Below, piece by piece: positions 21,354 through 31,834 of a stretch of DNA of 64,000 nucleotides (position 1 is its first letter; each line of letters begins with the position of its first letter). The stretch covers positions 1-64,000 of the forward strand of contig NZ_JACFXU010000018.1 in the NCBI RefSeq assembly GCF_014077625.1, read 5' to 3'. The stretch comes from Sediminihaliea albiluteola. Lineage in GTDB: Bacteria; Pseudomonadota; Gammaproteobacteria; Pseudomonadales; Halieaceae. The position numbers and the translations under genes were made by a program. A model generated the notes under the pieces. That model was not told the DNA's origin. It ran no database searches and worked only from the letters and a program-made list of their open reading frames with translations.

Positions 21354-21887
21354 ATGAGCAAAGGCTCTGTGAACAAAGTCATTCTGGTGGGCAATCTCGG
21401 TGCAGATCCCGAGCTGCGCCATATGCCATCCGGCGGCGCCGTCACCAATATCAGTATCGCCACCTCTGATAGCTGGAAAGACAAGCAGACTGGGCAGCCA
21501 CAAGAGCGTACTGAGTGGCACCGAGTGGTGGCCTTTAACCGTTTAGCCGAAATTATGGGCGAGTTTCTACGCAAGGGTTCTAAAGTTTACGTAGAGGGCT
21601 CCCTGCGCACCCGTAAATGGCAGGGTCAAGATGGCCAAGATCGCTACACCACAGAAATAGTCGCCAATGAAATGCAGATGCTTGACAGTCGTCCTGCCGG
21701 TCAAGGCCACGGTGCTGGTGGCTATGAGTCTCAGGCCGCCGGGCCGGCCTATGCAGCACCGCAGCAAGCCCGGGCGCCGCAACAGGCCCCTACTGCGCCT
21801 ATGTCAGGAGCTGCGCCTGGTCCCGCTAGTGCACCCCAGCCTCCTGGCGACTTTGCTGGTGACTTTGACGACGACATTCCATTTTAA
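21354..21887 (+). CDS. ssb: Single-stranded DNA-binding protein
   Basis: Tetrameric protein that covers ssDNA in replication, recombination and repair. It has 177 residues. The N-terminal OB fold ([20 protein letters not shown], then [20 protein letters not shown]) is followed by a Gly/Pro/Ala/Gln-rich linker from about residue 115 and the acidic tip DDDIPF that binds partner proteins. The next gene starts 12 bases downstream on the same strand, which suggests cotranscription. Confidence 0.97.
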   Translation: MSKGSVNKVILVGNLGADPELRHMPSGGAVTNISIATSDSWKDKQTGQPQERTEWHRVVAFNRLAEIMGEFLRKGSKVYVEGSLRTRKWQGQDGQDRYTTEIVANEMQMLDSRPAGQGHGAGGYESQAAGPAYAAPQQARAPQQAPTAPMSGAAPGPASAPQPPGDFAGDFDDDIPF

Positions 21888-21899
21888 AGCAGCCCTCAG

Positions 21900-22772
21900 G
21901 TGCGTGTATTACTAATAGGCTCTGACACTACCCTAGGCGTGGCGCTGGAGCAGCACCTCAGCCGCTGGGGCCGTCATGACTACGAGTGTGTTACTTTTGC
22001 TGCGAGCCGCTGGAAGAGTGAGCGGCACGCTAAAAAAGTGATTCGCCGCTGCCAGCCAGATCTGCTGATAGATGCTCGCATTCAAGGCGCAGTAGACAGT
22101 GGCGAACCATTATTTGAGCCTGACATTGATCGCTGCCACTGGCTTGCCAAAGCTTGTCAGCGCAACGGCGTGGCTTATTTTCTGTTATCGAGCTCTCGGG
22201 TTTTTGCTGGGCAGCAAGAGCGCCCTTACGCTGAGGACGACTTGCCCGATAACGAGGGTACATTGGGCAGCATGCTGCAGCAGTCCGAGCAGCGAGTTCG
22301 GGCCACCTGTGATCGCCATGTGATCCTGCGTTTGGGGCCGGTGTTTTCACACCGCGGCCGCAATCTCTTCACTAATTTGATGGCTCAGTTGCATAGCGGT
22401 GGCAAGCTGAGCTTGGATAGCAGTCAGCGCGGCTGCCCAGTTGCTGCAAGCGATGCTGCACGTATTATTGCCGGTGTCTTGGATCAGTTAAGCGCAGGGG
22501 CTGAAACTTGGGGTAACTACCACTACTGCAGTCCAGACACCACTAACTGCTATGAGTTTACTCAGGTTTTACTGACCGCGGCTTCTAGCTTTGCCGAGTT
22601 TGATCCTGAGGCGGTGACCCTCTGTGAAGAGCCTGGCGAACAGAGCATCAGTCGCCGCTTGGACTGTAGTCGTTTGCGCAACACCTTTGCCATTAAGCAG
22701 TTGAGCTGGCGCAGCTTTGTCGCTGATGCCCTTAAGCTGTATTTTGATTCGCTGCAACACTCGGAGAGTTGA
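21900..22772 (+). CDS. RmlD-like nucleotide-sugar reductase homologue, probably catalytically altered
   Basis: A 290-residue Rossmann protein of the extended SDR family, nearest to dTDP-4-dehydrorhamnose reductase. It has the N-terminal strand MRVLLIGSDTTLG and the family-like SSSRVFAGQQERPYAEDD near residues 98-115. The active-site YxxxK expected soon after this (as in YGKTK) reads LGSML here, so the catalytic Tyr and Lys appear to be lost. There are no rhamnose genes nearby; it lies between ssb and moaB. GTG start, 12 bases after ssb. It may be a non-enzymatic NAD(P)-binding protein. Confidence 0.7.
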   Translation: MRVLLIGSDTTLGVALEQHLSRWGRHDYECVTFAASRWKSERHAKKVIRRCQPDLLIDARIQGAVDSGEPLFEPDIDRCHWLAKACQRNGVAYFLLSSSRVFAGQQERPYAEDDLPDNEGTLGSMLQQSEQRVRATCDRHVILRLGPVFSHRGRNLFTNLMAQLHSGGKLSLDSSQRGCPVAASDAARIIAGVLDQLSAGAETWGNYHYCSPDTTNCYEFTQVLLTAASSFAEFDPEAVTLCEEPGEQSISRRLDCSRLRNTFAIKQLSWRSFVADALKLYFDSLQHSES

Positions 22773-22774
22773 AC

Positions 22775-23302
22775 ATGTCGACACCATCCACTGAGGCTGC
22801 ATCGCTGGGTCTGGCGGTGCTCACCGTTTCGGATACGCGGACTCTGGAGCAAGATAGTTCTGGGCAGTTTCTAGTGGATGCGCTGCAAGAGGCCGGGCAT
22901 CGGGCGCTAGAGAGAGTCATCGTCAAGGATGATGTCTACCAAATTCGCGCTGTACTATCGGCTTGGATTGCCGATGAGGCAATTGAGGCAATTTTGGTCA
23001 CTGGCGGAACCGGCTTTTCCGGTCGCGATTCCACCCCAGAGGCAGTGGCGCCACTCTTTGATAAATCGATTGATGGTTTTGGTGAAGTATTTCGCGCCTT
23101 GTCTTATGAGGAAATAGGCGCTTCTACTATTCAGTCGCGGGCACTGGCCGGCCTAGCGAATAATACCGTGATATTTTGCATGCCGGGCTCTACTGGTGCC
23201 TGTCGCACAGCTTGGAATGGCTTGATTCGCGAGCAGCTTGACGCCAGTCATAAACCCTGCAATTTTGTCGGAGTGCTCAATACCCGAGCGCAACTCTCGT
23301 GA
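22775..23302 (+). CDS. moaB: Molybdenum cofactor biosynthesis protein, MoaB/MogA family
   Basis: Family of proteins that adenylate or bind molybdopterin in cofactor synthesis. It has 175 residues. The motifs [31 protein letters not shown] and [12 protein letters not shown] are characteristic. The ATG at 22775 has CGGAGAG 7-12 bases upstream; an in-frame TTG at 22769 is less likely. It overlaps moeA (GTGA), so moaB and moeA are coupled. The YdeP-type molybdoenzyme at 53 kb is a possible client. Confidence 0.93.
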   Translation: MSTPSTEAASLGLAVLTVSDTRTLEQDSSGQFLVDALQEAGHRALERVIVKDDVYQIRAVLSAWIADEAIEAILVTGGTGFSGRDSTPEAVAPLFDKSIDGFGEVFRALSYEEIGASTIQSRALAGLANNTVIFCMPGSTGACRTAWNGLIREQLDASHKPCNFVGVLNTRAQLS

Positions 23303-24507
23303 GTGAATTACTGCCAGTAGCTGAGGCCCTGGCGGCGATGCTACAACAAGCGCCTACGGCGCCCGCGCTCGAACACTGTAGCTTGCTAGAGGCCAGTGGC
23401 CGTATCCTGGCCGAAGATATTTACTCCGCCATAGATGTGCCTAGCGAAGATAATAGCGCCATGGATGGCTATGCCCTGCGTGCGGCAGATGCGCTGCAGG
23501 CGCTGCCGGTGCGTCAGCGCATTGCCGCGGGTGCTCCTGCGCAATCTTTGGCGCCGGGCTCTGCCGCAAGAATCTTTACTGGAGCGCCTATTCCCGAAGG
23601 TGCCGATACCGTAGTCATTCAAGAAAATTGCAGCGAAGTAGCCGGCATGCTGCAGATAGAAGGCGAGCTGCAAATCGGCGCTAATATTCGACCCCGGGGG
23701 CAGGATCTCGCGGCTGGCGATCGTGTGTTGTCAGCCGGAACGCGGCTCAGGCCTCAGGACCTTGGCATGCTGGCATCGATCGGTCTGGCCCAAGTGCCGG
23801 TGCATCGCCGACTGCGGGTGGCCCTGCTATCCACTGGCGATGAGCTGGTTGAGCCAGCTAAAGGTGAGCCACTACCCTCTGGGCAACTCTATAACTCCAA
23901 TCGCTATATGCTGGCCGCTCTCCTGCAGCAGCTCGGTGTGGACTGTATTGATGGTGGTATTTTGCCCGATGATGCCGCTGCCACAAAGGCCGCTTTTGAG
24001 CAGCTTGCCAGCAAAGCGGATTGTATTATCAGCTCTGGTGGTGTCTCAGTGGGGGAGGAGGACCACGTGAAAGCGGTAGTGGAGCGTTTGGGTGAGTTGC
24101 AACTGTGGCGCTTGGCAATCAAACCAGGCAAGCCGCTAGCCTTCGGGCGAGTAAAGGACGCCGCCTTTATTGGACTACCTGGTAACCCGACTTCTAGCTT
24201 TGTAACTTTCTGTATTTTGGCTCGGCCCTTTTTGCTGCGGGCACAGGGTGCCAGTTCGGTGATGCCACGGGTGTTGCGCGCGGTGGCGGACTTCAGCACT
24301 CAACGGCCCGCTAAGCGCCAAGAGTACCTGAGGGTGAGTTTGCGTGAAGAGGGGGGCAAGTGGCTGGTTCAGCGCTATGCCAATCAGAGCTCTGGTGTGC
24401 TGGCCTCTGTGTGCTACAGCGATGCTTTGGCGGTGATCCCCCCCTACACCTTGGTGCAGGAAGGGGATCCCCTGGATTTGTTGCTACTGGATCAGTTTAG
24501 CTTCTGA
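23299..24507 (+). CDS. moeA: Molybdopterin molybdenumtransferase
   Basis: Inserts molybdate into adenylated molybdopterin. It has 402 residues. The N-terminal [17 protein letters not shown], the [15 protein letters not shown] of the MoCF-binding domain and [13 protein letters not shown] are all present, followed by the C-terminal beta barrel. GTG start overlapping the moaB stop. Its 3' end overlaps the converging fabB gene by 16 bp. Confidence 0.96.
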   Translation: MSELLPVAEALAAMLQQAPTAPALEHCSLLEASGRILAEDIYSAIDVPSEDNSAMDGYALRAADALQALPVRQRIAAGAPAQSLAPGSAARIFTGAPIPEGADTVVIQENCSEVAGMLQIEGELQIGANIRPRGQDLAAGDRVLSAGTRLRPQDLGMLASIGLAQVPVHRRLRVALLSTGDELVEPAKGEPLPSGQLYNSNRYMLAALLQQLGVDCIDGGILPDDAAATKAAFEQLASKADCIISSGGVSVGEEDHVKAVVERLGELQLWRLAIKPGKPLAFGRVKDAAFIGLPGNPTSSFVTFCILARPFLLRAQGASSVMPRVLRAVADFSTQRPAKRQEYLRVSLREEGGKWLVQRYANQSSGVLASVCYSDALAVIPPYTLVQEGDPLDLLLLDQFSF

Positions 24508-25715
24508 AAAACCAGCGAGGCGTTGGTGCCACCAAAGCCAAAGCTATTAGACATCACCCGCTGTAGCTCGACATTATCCTGACGCGATACCGCAATCGGC
24601 AGATCCTGTGCTTCTGGATCCAGTGTCTCAATGTTAGCCGAAGCCGCGATAAAGCCCGCCTGCTGCATGAGCAGCGAGTAGATTGCCTCTTGTACCCCGG
24701 CCGCGCCCAGTGAGTGACCAGACAGAGACTTCGTGGAGCCAACCACTGGAATGTGGTCGCGACCTTCATAGGCCATGCGGACTGCTTTGAGCTCTTGGAT
24801 ATCCCCAGCTGGAGTGCTGGTGCCGTGAGCGTTGATGTAATCCACTGGGCCAGTCACTGTTGCCAGAGCTTGCTGCATGCAGCGCATAGCACCTTCGCCT
24901 GAGGGGGCTACCATGTCGTGACCGTCAGAGGTGGCGCCGTAGCCTACTAGCTCAGCATAAATCTTGGCACCGCGGGCTTTGGCGTGTTCTAACTCTTCGA
25001 GTACTAACATGCCGCCACCGCCGGCGATCACAAAGCCATCGCGATTAGCGTCGTAGGCTCTGGAGGCGCGCTCGGGGCTGTCATTGTATTTGGTCGACAG
25101 TGCGCCCATGGCATCGAACAGACTGCTGAGGGTCCAGTGCAGCTCTTCACCACCACCGGCAAACACGATGTCTTGCTTATTAAGCTGAATTTGCTCCATG
25201 GCGTTACCAATGCAGTGAGCACTGGTGGAGCAGGCAGAAGAGATCGAGTAGTTAACGCCTTTAATCTTGAAGGGCGTAGCCAAACAAGCCGATACCGTAC
25301 TGCCCATAGTCTGGGTCACGCGGTAGGGACCAACCCGGCGCAGGCCGCGCTCGCGCAGGATGTCTGCGGCTTCGGTTTGGCTGGCCGAGGAGGCGCCCCC
25401 AGAGCCGGCGATAATACCGGTGCGAACATTGGACACCTGGTCTTCGCTTAAGCCTGAGTCTGCAATAGCTTGCTGCATGGCAATGTAGGCATAGGCCGCA
25501 GCGTCACCCATAAAGCGCAACTGCTTGCGGTCGATATGCTCAGCAACATTGATGTTCGGCGCCCCCGCTATGTGGGATCGCATACCCATGTCGATTTGTT
25601 CCTGCTGGAGGCTGATGCCGGAGCGGCCTTCATACAGGGATTCGGTTACTGATTTCGCATCATTGCCCAAGCAGGACACGATACCAAGGCCGGTGACTAC
25701 AACTCGTCTTGTCAT
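24492..25715 (-). CDS. fabB: 3-oxoacyl-ACP synthase I
   Basis: Condensing enzyme of fatty acid elongation, needed for the unsaturated branch. It has 407 residues in a thiolase fold. The nucleophile is Cys162 in SSACSTSAH, and the two active-site histidines are in [11 protein letters not shown] and [11 protein letters not shown]. It is 3 bases downstream of fabA, so the two form an operon, as in Pseudomonas. Confidence 0.97.
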   Translation of the reverse strand: MTRRVVVTGLGIVSCLGNDAKSVTESLYEGRSGISLQQEQIDMGMRSHIAGAPNINVAEHIDRKQLRFMGDAAAYAYIAMQQAIADSGLSEDQVSNVRTGIIAGSGGASSASQTEAADILRERGLRRVGPYRVTQTMGSTVSACLATPFKIKGVNYSISSACSTSAHCIGNAMEQIQLNKQDIVFAGGGEELHWTLSSLFDAMGALSTKYNDSPERASRAYDANRDGFVIAGGGGMLVLEELEHAKARGAKIYAELVGYGATSDGHDMVAPSGEGAMRCMQQALATVTGPVDYINAHGTSTPAGDIQELKAVRMAYEGRDHIPVVGSTKSLSGHSLGAAGVQEAIYSLLMQQAGFIAASANIETLDPEAQDLPIAVSRQDNVELQRVMSNSFGFGGTNASLVFQKLN

Positions 25716-25718
25716 ACG

Positions 25719-26234
25719 CTAGAAGGACTCCGTGGAACTGAACAGGCCAACGCGCAGGTCGTTGGCAGTGTAAATTTCGCGGCCATCGACAGATAGAACG
25801 CCATCGGCGATGCCCATAATCAGGCGACGTTCAATGACCCGCTTTATGTCTATTTTATAGACCACTTTTTTTGCTGTGGGTAAAATTTGGCCAGTGAATT
25901 TAACTTCACCAGAGCCGAGTGCGCGACCGCGGCCGGGGTTGCCGCGCCAGCCGAGGAAAAAGCCAACCAGCTGCCACATTGCATCGAGGCCCAGGCAGCC
26001 AGGCATAACCGGATCGCCGGGGAAGTGGCAGTTGAAGAACCAGAGGTCGGGGTGGATATCGAGTTCGGCAACGATTTCGCCTTTACCGTATTTTCCTCCC
26101 TCTGAGCTAATGTGCGTGATGCGATCAAGCATCAGCATGTTGTCGGTTGGTAACTGTGCGTTACCGGGACCGAATAGCTCTCCATGGCCACAGGCGACCA
26201 GTTCTTCTTTGGCGAAAGCGCTTTGTACAGTCAT
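25719..26234 (-). CDS. fabA: 3-hydroxydecanoyl-ACP dehydratase/isomerase
   Basis: Makes the cis double bond of unsaturated fatty acids under anaerobic-type synthesis. The ATG at 26234 gives 171 residues (E. coli 172), and His70 (NCHFPGD) and Asp84 (LGLDAMWQ) then fall on the exact E. coli catalytic positions. The reading frame is open for another 47 codons upstream but those do not fit the family. It heads the fabA-fabB operon, divergent from manC. Confidence 0.97.
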   Translation of the reverse strand: MTVQSAFAKEELVACGHGELFGPGNAQLPTDNMLMLDRITHISSEGGKYGKGEIVAELDIHPDLWFFNCHFPGDPVMPGCLGLDAMWQLVGFFLGWRGNPGRGRALGSGEVKFTGQILPTAKKVVYKIDIKRVIERRLIMGIADGVLSVDGREIYTANDLRVGLFSSTESF

Positions 26235-26393
26235 AGGGTATCCAGTTGTGCCCTGATATGGACGATGGGCGCCCCACTTGGGGCAAGATGACCGCCGGGA
26301 CAGCGGCGTATTTGTATTGTTGGTGCTAATTCTAATGGCTGGAGCGAACAAGTCCAGCCCGTCGTGCCTTATCACGTGATCTGAAACTGGCTC

Positions 26394-26421
26394 TTGCCGC
26401 GTGATTCTCAGTGGGTATAGT
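26394..26421 (+). promoter_or_regulatory. Candidate promoter of the manC-galU operon
   Basis: TTGCCG (26394-26399), a 16-base spacer and TATAGT (26416-26421) in the 282-bp divergent region between fabA and manC. The transcript would start about 90 bases before the manC ATG. Confidence 0.5.
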
Positions 26422-26516
26422 AGTGGCCTTGTCCCCTGTGGCAGTTTGCTCGGCCTTCGTGCAATTGCGATCGTGACGCTCCGAGACGACTGTCAGACCG
26501 TTAAAAAAGGATCTTC

Positions 26517-27950
26517 ATGTTAGTTCCCGTCCTCTTATCTGGCGGCGTCGGCAGTCGCCTGTGGCCAGTATCCCGTGAGCTACACCCCAAACAGTTGTTG
26601 CCGCTGGCCGGCGACTTTTCTATGTTGCAGGACACCTTGGCGCGCACCGCTGGCTTGGATGCCGCTGACCCCGTCGTGGTGTGCAATGATGACCACCGCT
26701 TTATGGTCGCCGAGCAGCTGCGCCAGATAAATATCGAGCCTGCTGCTTTGATCCTCGAGCCGGCTGGGCGCAATACCGCTCCAGCGGTCGCTTTAGCGGC
26801 GCTGCAATTGCTAAAGCAAGATGCACAGGCGCTGATGTTAGTGCTGCCTGCCGATCACTTGATTCAGGATGTTGAAGCTTTTACCGCAGCGGTGGCCAAG
26901 GCGCTGCCGCTGGCCGAATCGGGGCGCCTGATGACTTTTGGTGTGGTGCCCACCCAGCCTGAAACTGGTTATGGTTATATTCAGTGTGGTGCCCGTGAGG
27001 CTGAGGCGGTGTTTGATCTGAAGCGCTTTGTGGAAAAGCCTGATGCAGAGACCGCGCAGTCCTACCTTGATGCCGGTGATTATTTGTGGAATAGCGGCAT
27101 GTTTTTGATGCGCGCAGCGACCTATTTAGAGCAGTTGCGCCAGCATGCGCCAGCGATGCTTGAAGCCTGTGAAGCCGCCATGGCCGGCGCCAGCCGTGAT
27201 CTGGATTTTGTCCGGCCCGAAGTGGCAGCTTTCAGTGCCTGTCCCTCTGACAGCATCGACTATGCGGTGATGGAGAAAACCGACCTCGGGGCGGTAGTGT
27301 CTTTAGATTGTGGCTGGTCGGATATTGGTGCTTGGTCGGCTCTGTGGGAAGTGGCGCAGCGCGATGCCAGTGGTAATGCCAGTTCAGGTGATGTGCTCTT
27401 AGACAATTGCCGCAATAGTTATTTTCGCAGTGAGTCGCGCCTAGTGGCTGCCACCGGCGTGTCTGATTTGGTCGTGGTAGAGACCGCTGATGCGGTATTA
27501 GTAGCCGATCGCAATCAAGTGCAAGATGTGAAGCGCTTGGTCAATGCGCTCAATGAGCAGGGCCGCAGTGAAGCGCAGTTACACGCCCGAGTATACCGTC
27601 CCTGGGGTTCATACGAGTCCCTAGTTGTGGCAGAGCGCTTTCAGGTTAAGCGCATAGTGGTAAACCCCGGTGAAAAGCTGTCTTTGCAAATGCACCACCA
27701 CCGTGCGGAGCACTGGGTGGTGGTTAGCGGTACCGCGGAGGTGACCTGTGAAGATCGAGTATTTATGCTCGCAGAAGATGAGTCCACTTACATTCCTTTG
27801 GGGCACAAACACCGCTTGGCCAACCCCGGGCGCATTCCGCTGGAGTTGATAGAGGTGCAGTCAGGGGCCTATTTAGGTGAAGACGATATCGTACGTTTTG
27901 AAGATGTGTATGGCCGCCAACAGGCCGATGAAAAGGACCAGCAAGAATGA
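26517..27950 (+). CDS. manC: Mannose-1-phosphate guanylyltransferase / mannose-6-phosphate isomerase
   Basis: Bifunctional enzyme giving GDP-mannose for polysaccharides. It has 477 residues. The N-terminal nucleotidyltransferase shows GGVGSRLWPVSRE near residues 9-21 and FVEKPD; the C-terminal cupin domain, the type II isomerase, has PWGSYE, PGEKLSLQMHHHRAEHWVVV and YIPLGHKHRLANPG. The same family includes AlgA and CpsB. Its stop overlaps the galU start (ATGA), and the downstream phosphohexomutase supplies mannose-1-phosphate. Confidence 0.93.
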   Translation: MLVPVLLSGGVGSRLWPVSRELHPKQLLPLAGDFSMLQDTLARTAGLDAADPVVVCNDDHRFMVAEQLRQINIEPAALILEPAGRNTAPAVALAALQLLKQDAQALMLVLPADHLIQDVEAFTAAVAKALPLAESGRLMTFGVVPTQPETGYGYIQCGAREAEAVFDLKRFVEKPDAETAQSYLDAGDYLWNSGMFLMRAATYLEQLRQHAPAMLEACEAAMAGASRDLDFVRPEVAAFSACPSDSIDYAVMEKTDLGAVVSLDCGWSDIGAWSALWEVAQRDASGNASSGDVLLDNCRNSYFRSESRLVAATGVSDLVVVETADAVLVADRNQVQDVKRLVNALNEQGRSEAQLHARVYRPWGSYESLVVAERFQVKRIVVNPGEKLSLQMHHHRAEHWVVVSGTAEVTCEDRVFMLAEDESTYIPLGHKHRLANPGRIPLELIEVQSGAYLGEDDIVRFEDVYGRQQADEKDQQE

Positions 27951-28774
27951 TCAGTAAATGTCTATTTCCAGTGGCGGGTTATGGCACCCGCTTCCTACCA
28001 GCAACTAAAAGTATGCCCAAGGAAATGCTGCCAGTGGTAAATAAGCCTTTGGTGCAGTACGGGGTTGAAGAGGCCATTGATGCGGGGATGACTACCTGCG
28101 CCATGGTCACTGGCCGCGGTAAGCGGGCTATTGCTGATCACTTTGATATCAGTTTTGAGCTGGAGCACCAAATTTCGGGAACGGGTAAAGAAATCTACCT
28201 GGAGAGCATCCGCAATGTATTGGACAAGGGTGTTTTTACCATGGTCCGTCAGCGCGAAATGCGAGGCCTAGGCCATGCCATTTTGACTGGTGAGGCGCTA
28301 ATCGGCAACGAGGCCTTTGGCGTGGTGCTGTCCGATGACCTTTGTCTTAATGATGGTCCTGGAGTATTAAGCCAGATGGCCGAACTATACCGCCAGTTCC
28401 GCTGTTCCATCGTCGCCATTCAAGAAGTGCCGATGGATGAAGTACATAAATACGGCGTCATTGCTGGCACCAGCCTCAAAGAGGGAGTTTATCGGGTCGA
28501 TGAAATGGTGGAAAAACCAGCTGCCGAGGACGCGCCTTCTAATTTGGCGATTATTGGCCGCTATATTCTTACCCCTGATATTTTTGACATTTTGCGTGAC
28601 ACGCCGCCCGGTGCCAACGGTGAAGTGCAGCTGACCGATGCGCTGCAAACACAAGCCCGCAGAGGCTGCGTGATGGCCTATAAGTTTAAGGGCCGGCGCT
28701 TTGATTGCGGCAGCGTGCCCGGCTTTGTCGAGGCCACAAATTATGTCTATGAAAATGTTTATACCAAGAATTGA
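27947..28774 (+). CDS. galU: UTP-glucose-1-phosphate uridylyltransferase
   Basis: Makes UDP-glucose for envelope polysaccharides and UDP-glucuronate. It has 275 residues. The signature AGYGTRFLPATKSMPKEM is at the N-terminus and EKPAAEDAPSNLAIIGRYIL in the middle. ATG overlaps the manC stop, and 11 bases separate it from the phosphohexomutase. Confidence 0.96.
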   Translation: MISKCLFPVAGYGTRFLPATKSMPKEMLPVVNKPLVQYGVEEAIDAGMTTCAMVTGRGKRAIADHFDISFELEHQISGTGKEIYLESIRNVLDKGVFTMVRQREMRGLGHAILTGEALIGNEAFGVVLSDDLCLNDGPGVLSQMAELYRQFRCSIVAIQEVPMDEVHKYGVIAGTSLKEGVYRVDEMVEKPAAEDAPSNLAIIGRYILTPDIFDILRDTPPGANGEVQLTDALQTQARRGCVMAYKFKGRRFDCGSVPGFVEATNYVYENVYTKN

Positions 28775-28785
28775 GGAACTAACAG

Positions 28786-30135
28786 GTGGATGAGCTTAGC
28801 TGTTTTAAGGCCTACGATGTTCGGGGCCGCATCCCGGATCAATTGAACGAAGATATTGCGCTGCGTATTGGTCGCGCCTATGCCGAGGTGGTCAAGCCGA
28901 AAAAAGTCGTGGTGGGGCAGGATATTCGCCTCAGTAGCGAGGCTATCAAAGAGGCGCTCACTCAAGGTCTGTTAGAGCAGGGCGTCGATGTCTACGATAT
29001 CGGCCAGAGTGGTACCGAGGAAATTTATTTTGCCACCTCCCATGCCGACATGGATGGCGGCATCGTCGTCACTGCCAGCCACAACCCCAAAGATTACAAC
29101 GGCATGAAGTTTGTGCGGGAGCAATCCAAGCCAATTTCTGGCGATACCGGCTTGTTTGATATTCGCGATTTGGCCCAGAAAAATGACTTCAAGCCGGCCA
29201 GTCGCCCCGGGCAGCGCCATCAGCTCAACACCGATGAGGCGTATATACAGCACTTGCTGAGCTATGTGGATGTTGCGGCTTTGAAGCCACTGCAGATTGT
29301 GGTCAATGCCGGCAACGGCGGCGCCGGACGTATTGTGGACTTGCTTGAGCCTCACTTGCCTTTTGAGTTTATTAAGCTGCAGCATCAGCCGGACGGTAAC
29401 TTTCCCAATGGCGTCCCTAATCCGCTGTTGGAAGAAAACCGAGCGGTGACGATTGCAGCCGTGAAGGAGCATGGCGCTGATTTGGGTATTGCCTGGGATG
29501 GCGACTTTGACCGCTGTTTCTTTTTTGATGAGCGCGGCGACTTTGTTGAGGGTTACTACTTGGTGGGGCTACTAGCACAGGCTTTTCTGCAGCAGGAACC
29601 GGGTGCTGGTATCGTGCACGACCCGCGTTTGACCTGGAATACAGAGGCTATTGTCGAGCAGTATGGCGGTCGAGCTATTCAAAGCAAAACCGGGCACGCA
29701 TTCATTAAAGAGCGTATGCGCTTAGAAAATGCTGCTTATGGTGGCGAGATGAGTGCCCACCACTATTTCCGCGATTTTGCCTACTGTGATAGCGGTATGA
29801 TTCCTTGGCTCTTGGTGACCGGCTTGATTGCCAGTCGCGGCAAAACCTTGTCAGAGATGGTGGAAGAGCGTGTGGCTGCTTACCCCTGCAGCGGCGAAAT
29901 CAATCGCAGCATTGCGGACCCAGCGGCGGTACTAGCTAGGATAGAAAAGCAGTACAGCGCCAGCGCGCTGCTGCTTGAAAAAGTCGATGGTTTGAGCCTG
30001 TCCTTTGATGACTGGCGCTTTAATCTGCGCCTGTCTAACACCGAGCCAGTGGTGCGCCTGAACGTGGAGAGCCGTGCTGATCGCGCCTTAATGGAGCGTA
30101 AAACCGCGGAGCTGCTAGCAATTATTGACGCTTGA
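28786..30135 (+). CDS. Phosphomannomutase/phosphoglucomutase
   Basis: Alpha-D-phosphohexomutase interconverting 6- and 1-phosphates of mannose or glucose, which would feed manC and galU. It has 449 residues in four domains. The phosphoserine is Ser98 in VTASHNP, the metal loop is DGDFDR, the sugar-binding loop is [10 protein letters not shown] and the C-terminal phosphate site is [14 protein letters not shown]. It resembles CpsG/AlgC but I cannot choose between the names. GTG start with GAGGAAC upstream. It ends 10 bp from the converging pgi gene. Confidence 0.93.
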   Translation: MDELSCFKAYDVRGRIPDQLNEDIALRIGRAYAEVVKPKKVVVGQDIRLSSEAIKEALTQGLLEQGVDVYDIGQSGTEEIYFATSHADMDGGIVVTASHNPKDYNGMKFVREQSKPISGDTGLFDIRDLAQKNDFKPASRPGQRHQLNTDEAYIQHLLSYVDVAALKPLQIVVNAGNGGAGRIVDLLEPHLPFEFIKLQHQPDGNFPNGVPNPLLEENRAVTIAAVKEHGADLGIAWDGDFDRCFFFDERGDFVEGYYLVGLLAQAFLQQEPGAGIVHDPRLTWNTEAIVEQYGGRAIQSKTGHAFIKERMRLENAAYGGEMSAHHYFRDFAYCDSGMIPWLLVTGLIASRGKTLSEMVEERVAAYPCSGEINRSIADPAAVLARIEKQYSASALLLEKVDGLSLSFDDWRFNLRLSNTEPVVRLNVESRADRALMERKTAELLAIIDA

Positions 30136-30145
30136 CCTGGCTCGT

Positions 30146-31795
30146 CTAATCCAGCCTTTGGGCCTCGCGCCAGCGCAGCATTAACTGCTCTGTAGCCGGG
30201 TCTAAGGGCGCGGCTTTTTGTTCACCCTCAAGGCGTGACAGTATGTCCATGCCGATATCTTTGCCCAGCTCTACGCCCCACTGATCAAAGGAGTTGATGC
30301 CCCAGAGTTGACCACTGCAGAAAGTGCGGTGTTCATAGAGCGCTAGTAATGCGCCCAAAGTCTCCGGTGTGACAGCCTCAAAGCTAATCACCGTGTTGGG
30401 GCGGTTGCCGGGCATCGCCAAGTGGGGCGCCAGCTCTTCGGCTTCGCTATCGCTGAGGCCTCGCTTTAACAAGGCCGCCTTGGCTTCCTCTGCTGAACGA
30501 CCCAATAGTAGCGTGCGGCTCTGGGCGAGCCCGTTGGCTACTAGAAAACGATGCTGCTCAGTCATGCCGGTGTGGGTAGTTAAGGGCAGAATAAAGTCTA
30601 CGGGGCATAAGCGAGTGCCTTGGTGCAGCAGTTGATGAAAACTGTGCTGGCCCATGGAACCAGCCGAGCCCCACAGTATCGGCGCTGTGTGGTAGGGCAG
30701 GCTGCGGCCGTCTTGGGCGACCTGTTTGCCATTACTTTCCATGGTCAACTGCTGTAGGAAACTCGGCAATCGCTGCAGGCCTTGGTCATAGGGCAGCACG
30801 CTGTGGTTTTCGGCAGCAAAGAAATTGCAGTACCAGATTTCTAATAAGCTCAGCAGCATCGGCATGTTTTGCGCTACGGGGGCCTGTTGGAAATGCTCGT
30901 CCATGCGCTCTGCGCCTGCTAAGAAGGCAGTAAAGTTGTCCCAGCCGATGGCGATGGCGCAACTCAAGCCAACCGCAGACCACACAGAGTAGCGGCCGCC
31001 AACCCAGTCCCACAGTGGCAGACAGTGTTGATCAGGAATGCCAAAATCCGCAGCGGCCTCCAAATTGCTGGTAATCGCCAGAAAGTGCTTGTCTAGATCG
31101 GCTTCGCTGGCTCCCGCATTTAACACCCATTGGCGCGCCACTTGGGCGTTGATGAGGGTTTCTTCGGTGCGAAAAGACTTGGAGCAGATAATAAAAAGAG
31201 TCGACTCTGGGCTGAGCTCTAGCAGCGTGCTTTGTAAATCTGCTGGATCAACATTGGCGACATAGTGGCAGGCAATGTCGCCGTGATAGAAACGTAAAGC
31301 GTCGCTCACTAAGCGCGGTCCGAGGTCTGAGCCGCCAATGCCAATGTTGACCACATCAGTAATAACAGCGCCGGAAAACCCTTGATGCTGACCTTGGTTG
31401 AGCCGCTCACACCAATCGCGCATGCGCTGCTGCGTGCTATGAACTTGCTCAAGTTTGTCGCGCAAGGCGGACAGCGGTGCCTGTTTGGCACGTAACAGGC
31501 TGTGCAGTGCTGGGCGCTGCTCGGTATTGTTAAGCGCCTCACCCTGTAATAGCGCAGTGGCTCGCGCTGCTAGCCCAGCCTGCTGGGCTAGTTCGATAAG
31601 CTTACTGTGGGCAGCAGCGCTCAATAAATGCTTGGAGAAATCTAATCGTAGGCCCGCGGCTTCAAGAGTGAACTGTTCAACGCGATTAGGCTGTTGGCTG
31701 AAAAATTCTTGAATACTGGCCGACTTTAAGCTGTCCGCCAGCGCTCGCAATTCAGCATAGGCGGGTAAATCAGTCAGTAATGTCGAGGGGATCAT
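30146..31795 (-). CDS. pgi: Glucose-6-phosphate isomerase
   Basis: Interconverts glucose-6-phosphate and fructose-6-phosphate. It has 549 residues, the usual length. Motifs seen include VNIGIGGSDLGPRLV, the SIS-domain serine region, DWVGGRYSVWSAVGL and the C-terminal FDQWGVELGKDI. It is a single minus-strand gene, tail to tail with the phosphohexomutase; ispB lies 39 bp upstream on the same strand. Confidence 0.97.
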   Translation of the reverse strand: MIPSTLLTDLPAYAELRALADSLKSASIQEFFSQQPNRVEQFTLEAAGLRLDFSKHLLSAAAHSKLIELAQQAGLAARATALLQGEALNNTEQRPALHSLLRAKQAPLSALRDKLEQVHSTQQRMRDWCERLNQGQHQGFSGAVITDVVNIGIGGSDLGPRLVSDALRFYHGDIACHYVANVDPADLQSTLLELSPESTLFIICSKSFRTEETLINAQVARQWVLNAGASEADLDKHFLAITSNLEAAADFGIPDQHCLPLWDWVGGRYSVWSAVGLSCAIAIGWDNFTAFLAGAERMDEHFQQAPVAQNMPMLLSLLEIWYCNFFAAENHSVLPYDQGLQRLPSFLQQLTMESNGKQVAQDGRSLPYHTAPILWGSAGSMGQHSFHQLLHQGTRLCPVDFILPLTTHTGMTEQHRFLVANGLAQSRTLLLGRSAEEAKAALLKRGLSDSEAEELAPHLAMPGNRPNTVISFEAVTPETLGALLALYEHRTFCSGQLWGINSFDQWGVELGKDIGMDILSRLEGEQKAAPLDPATEQLMLRWREAQRLD

Positions 31796-31834
31796 GCGGC
31801 TGCTCAGTGTAAATAAAGCGCCTAAGTATACTGC

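Noticed and set aside
26235-26375. N-terminal extension of fabA by 47 residues
   Set aside because: FabA from the ATG at 26234 has the E. coli length and numbering of His70 and Asp84.
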